Below, one piece after another: positions 18,707-21,008 of a stretch of DNA of 21,008 nucleotides (positions are counted from its first letter, which is position 1; each line of letters begins with the position of its first letter). This DNA comes from Cristatella mucedo (lineage: Eukaryota; Bryozoa; Phylactolaemata; Cristatellidae): assembly GCA_009760855.2 (NCBI GenBank), contig CM019737.2:1-21008 (forward strand), written 5' to 3'. The position numbers were made by a program, and so were the translations under genes. The notes beneath the pieces were generated by a model. The model was not told where the DNA came from. It ran no database searches and saw nothing but the letters and a program-made list of their open reading frames with translations.

Positions 18707-18776
18707 CTGCAAAGGTAACCTTAAAGGCTTCTTATGCGAGTGTCATGGCTCTTAGCCTAAGTGCTCTATCCTAAAG
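18707..18776. other. Divergent intergenic spacer between cox3 and nad2
   Basis: Seventy bases separate the 5' ends of cox3 (-) and nad2 (+), the only head-to-head junction of protein genes in the window. No tRNA folds here. It holds AAGGT-A-ACCTT (18712-18722) and GGCT-CTT-AGCC hairpins. It could contain promoters for both directions, or 5' processing signals; neither is proven. Confidence 0.5.
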
Positions 18777-19790
18777 ATTTATCCCACTAGATTCTTGCTA
18801 ATAAACTTGATAGTCCTAGGGACTTTATTCTCATTATCCTCTACGAGGTGACTGGCCATCTGATTAGGGTTTGAAATCAATATACTAGGGTTTACCCCTC
18901 TCCTTCTTACTTTCTCCCCTCAGAGAACTGAGGGTGCTGTAAAGTACTTACTAGTGCAAGCTTCAGGGTCTGCTCTCCTTCTGATGAGGGGATTGCTCTC
19001 TTGACTCAGAGAGAACTCCCCCTTTGTAAACTTAGAAAGTCAATCTAGAAGACTGTTACTTATCCTAAGCCTTCTCTTGAAAATGGGGGTCTTCCCCTTT
19101 TACTTCTGAGTGCCCTCAGTGATAAATAGAACAAGGTGAACAAGGTGCCTGCTTCTAATTACATGACAGAAAGTAGTTCCACTAACCCTACTTTCTTACC
19201 TCCACCTAACTCAGAGACAGTTAACTCTTCTCAGGGTAATGGCCACATTTAGCATCTTAATAGGAGGCCTCCTAGGAATAAATCAAACACAGCTACGAAG
19301 ACTTGTAGCTTACTCCTCTATTGCCCATGGGGGTTGAATAGTCCTACTTACCCCCCTCTCCTTTAGAGCCCTAAAGAGTTATTTCCTAATATACTCCCTC
19401 ATTTCATGAACCTTACTGAGGGCTCTACTCTCCACCTCTCAAACTTCTTTACCCCAGAGAAAGGCCCTGGACTCTAAGAGAGGCTTAGATAGCCTAAGAA
19501 TCATGGTAAGTCTATTATCTTTAGGGGGGATACCCCCTCTTATAGGGTTCTTTGCTAAGTTTGTAGCTATTCAAGGGATCTTAAGGAGATCTATGGTATG
19601 GGTCTTAGCTTTTGCTATTAGAGGAGCCCTAATAAGCCTTAGATACTACCTGACTCTCCTCTTTAGCCTCTTTGTCTCTTACTCCCCTTTAGGTTTACTG
19701 AGGAAGAACTCCCCATGAGGAAGAGGGTTATCCCTAACCTTCAATGGGATGGGCCTCATTCTAATTCCCCTAGTTCTAAGACTTTCTTAA
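18777..19790 (+). CDS. nad2: NADH dehydrogenase subunit 2
   Basis: Antiporter-like membrane subunit of complex I. 337 codons to TAA (19788-19790). No ATG lies near the 5' end: the frame opens after a TAG at 18753-18755, and ATT at 18777 (or ATC at 18768) is the likely start, both accepted in this code. Family segments: WLAIWLGFEINMLGFTPLLL near the start, LLKMGVFPFYFWVPSVM in the middle (conserved K and P), SSIAHGGWMVLL, and LSLGGMPPLMGFFAKFVAIQ near residues 247-266. It is followed two bases later by cox2, with no tRNA between them. Confidence 0.93.
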
Positions 19791-19792
19791 AC

Positions 19793-20473
19793 ATGCCAAA
19801 TTGATACCAGGTACTCCCTCAAGAGGGCTTAAGTCCTTTAATACATCAATTAGTTCAGTTTCATGACTATACCTTATTTGTGATTACACTAATTATGACT
19901 ATCGTAGGAGCAGGAGCTATTTCTCTAGTAAGTAACAAGCACTTGAACTCCGATAAGTTCTCTGCCCACCTTATCGAGACAGTATGAACCGTATTACCTG
20001 CTATCATCTTAGTATTCCTAGCTCTCCCCTCTTTACGAATCCTCTACCTCATGGACGAAGTAAAGACTCCTCTGATTACTTTAAAGGCTATTGGCCATCA
20101 GTGATACTGATCTTATGAATACTCTGACTTCAGGAATATGGAGTTTGACTCTTACATAATCCCTACAGAGGATCTTCAGAAAGGAGAGTTCCGACTGCTA
20201 GATGTAGACCATCGAGTGGTACTTCCTCTGAATGAGACTATTCGAGTGCTAGTAACAGGAGCAGATGTTCTGCATTCTTGAACTGTCCCCTCGTTAGGAG
20301 TTAAGGCAGATGCAGTCCCTGGTCGACTCAACCAACTTAGATTCTTGATTACTCGCCCTTCAGTCCTTTATGGTCAGTGCTCAGAGCTTTGTGGAGCAAA
20401 TCACTCCTTTATGCCCATTGTTGTTGAAGCAACTCCTTTAGCCTCATTCTTAGAATGATTCTCCCAAGACTAG
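19793..20473 (+). CDS. cox2: Cytochrome c oxidase subunit II
   Basis: Complex IV subunit that receives electrons from cytochrome c through the dinuclear CuA centre in the intermembrane space. 226 codons from ATG (19793-19795) to TAG (20471-20473), a usual length. Two N-terminal helices are followed by the aromatic patch GHQWYWSYEYSDF and, near the C-terminus, the CuA ligands in [19 protein letters not shown] and [14 protein letters not shown] (Cys, Glu, Cys, His, Met all present). Two bases follow nad2, so the two genes may share a message. Confidence 0.97.
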
Positions 20474-20485
20474 CCCCTCATTACG

Positions 20486-20551
20486 TTTACAGAAGAGTAT
20501 TGCACTCGTAGAGATTTGAATTCTAAGAAGGGGTATCCTCCCCCTGTAGCA
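20486..20551 (+). tRNA. trnQ: tRNA-Gln (TTG)
   Basis: D stem GAGT/ACTC, anticodon stem TAGAG/TTCTA (one G.T) with loop ATTTGAA, anticodon TTG, T stem GGGG/CCCC. The acceptor TTTACAG/CTGTAGC pairs at six of seven positions, with a mismatch at the terminal pair. Its 3' end overlaps the start of trnY by a few bases. Confidence 0.82.
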
Positions 20552-20613
20552 CAGAAGTGAAGTTCACAAGCAGTCTGTAAATCTGCCCCTAGGCTACTCA
20601 AGCCTCTGTCGCA
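20548..20613 (+). tRNA. trnY: tRNA-Tyr (GTA), overlapping trnQ
   Basis: D stem GTGA/TCAC, anticodon stem GCAGT/TCTGC (one T.T mismatch) with loop CTGTAAA, anticodon GTA at 20577-20579, 4-base variable loop and a perfect T stem AGGCT/AGCCT. The acceptor is imperfect: ACAG pairs with CTGT, and the rest only with a bulged C and bases shared with trnQ. The 5' end is therefore uncertain by about three bases. Confidence 0.72.
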
Positions 20614-20640
20614 AGGAAGAAAGCTCTAGTTTGATGAAAG

Positions 20641-20878
20641 AAGAGTGGGGAGGGTATTGGGGCTTAACTCACTCCGTTACACTCTGTTCCCCGCTCTCTT
20701 GAGAGAGTAGTGATCGGCCTCCGATAACCTATCTCAGATCATACCCCCTTTAGAGTACTAACTCTCTCCCTCGTCAAGGATGAACATAGAGGGTATGCCC
20801 TCTTGAGGCTGTTAGGAGTGGAGCCTCATCGAGGATCATACCTCTCTATGGTTCCCCTCTCCTTAGTTCCAACATCTG
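20641..20878 (+). repeat. Module core, copy D (238 bp)
   Basis: Identical in all stretches compared to 3052-3289 of copy A (same orientation) and to the inverted cores at 11708-11945 and 13823-14060. It lies alone between trnY and trnC, with 27 unassigned bases before it. It folds as a series of local hairpins: CTCTC-TTGA-GAGAG (20694-20707), ATCGG-CCT-CCGAT (20713-20725), AGAGGG-TATG-CCCTCT (20788-20803), GAGGCT/AGCCTC (20805-20827) and GAGG-ATCATA-CCTC (20831-20844). As the only part of the module present in all four places, it is the best candidate for an origin or regulatory element (inference). Confidence 0.92.
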
Positions 20879-20882
20879 CTAA

Positions 20883-20944
20883 GGCTTTGTAATTCATTAA
20901 GAATATCAAGGTGCAAACTTGAAAGAGTAACCCTACCAAAGCTT
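20883..20944 (+). tRNA. trnC: tRNA-Cys (GCA)
   Basis: Acceptor GGCTTTG/CAAAGCT (one G.T), spacer TA, D stem ATTC/GAAT, anticodon stem TCAAG/CTTGA with loop GTGCAAA, anticodon GCA, T stem GTA/TAC. It follows repeat copy D by four bases. The opposite strand would read TGC (Ala), but trnA is already present. Confidence 0.88.
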
Positions 20945-21004
20945 AGTGTAGATACCCTGTGGGACTTAAAATCCCATATCCGTACATAAGTGTACGCTAT
21001 ACTA
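20945..21004 (+). tRNA. trnL2: tRNA-Leu2 (TAA, UUR codons), reduced D arm
   Basis: Acceptor AGTGTAG/CTATACT (one G.T), anticodon stem TGGGA/TCCCA with loop CTTAAAA, anticodon TAA, T stem CGTAC/GTACG. Only eight bases lie between acceptor and anticodon stem, too few for a D arm. It directly abuts trnC and is the last gene before the window end. Confidence 0.88.
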
Positions 21005-21008
21005 GAGT

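Overview
This window reads as a complete, or nearly complete, animal mitochondrial genome. The sequence holds 13 protein genes of the respiratory chain, both rRNAs and 21 of the 22 usual tRNA types. The proteins read through only with the invertebrate mitochondrial code: TGA is Trp, ATA is Met, and AGA/AGG fall at Ser positions, matched by a tRNA-Ser with anticodon TCT. The last tRNA (trnL2) ends 4 bases before the window end and trnD begins at base 2, so the molecule is probably a circle cut between these two tRNAs.

Taxon (inference): two gene blocks match the ancestral lophotrochozoan, especially molluscan, order. The first is nad1 - nad6 - cob - trnS2 - nad4L - nad4 - trnH - nad5. The second is cox3 - trnK - trnA - trnN ... 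trnI - nad3 ... trnS1. I judge it a probable mollusc with a heavily rearranged and enlarged mitochondrial genome; the class cannot be set from the sequence alone.

Layout. 2-2430 (+): trnD, rrnS, trnE, trnW, trnV, trnR, rrnL. 2431-4225: non-coding repeat module, copy A. 4219-10658, mostly (-): nad5, trnH, nad4, nad4L, trnS2, cob, nad6, trnL1, nad1, trnM, with trnT and trnP on (+). 10659-10771: remnant of an older, diverged copy of the module end. 10772-12566: module copy B, inverted relative to A. Then trnS1(+), trnG(-) and a truncated nad3. 12910-14681: copy C, a tandem duplicate of B, followed by second copies of trnS1 and trnG and the intact nad3. 15196-18706 (-): trnI, atp8, cox1, atp6, trnN, trnA, trnK, cox3. 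18777-21004 (+): nad2, cox2, trnQ, trnY, a 238-bp fourth copy (D) of the module core, trnC, trnL2.

About a quarter of the molecule is non-coding and consists of copies of one ~1.8-kb module that look identical wherever I compared them. A and B are inverted copies flanking the whole nad5-nad1 block. Flipping that block would put nad1 through nad5 downstream of rrnS-trnV-rrnL on one strand, the presumed ancestral arrangement. The repeats therefore look like the cause, or the scar, of an inversion and may still allow two isomers. The 238-bp core found in all four places folds into a chain of hairpins and is the best candidate for a control region or origin. No trnF was found; the antisense of trnE carries a GAA anticodon, a possible but unproven substitute.
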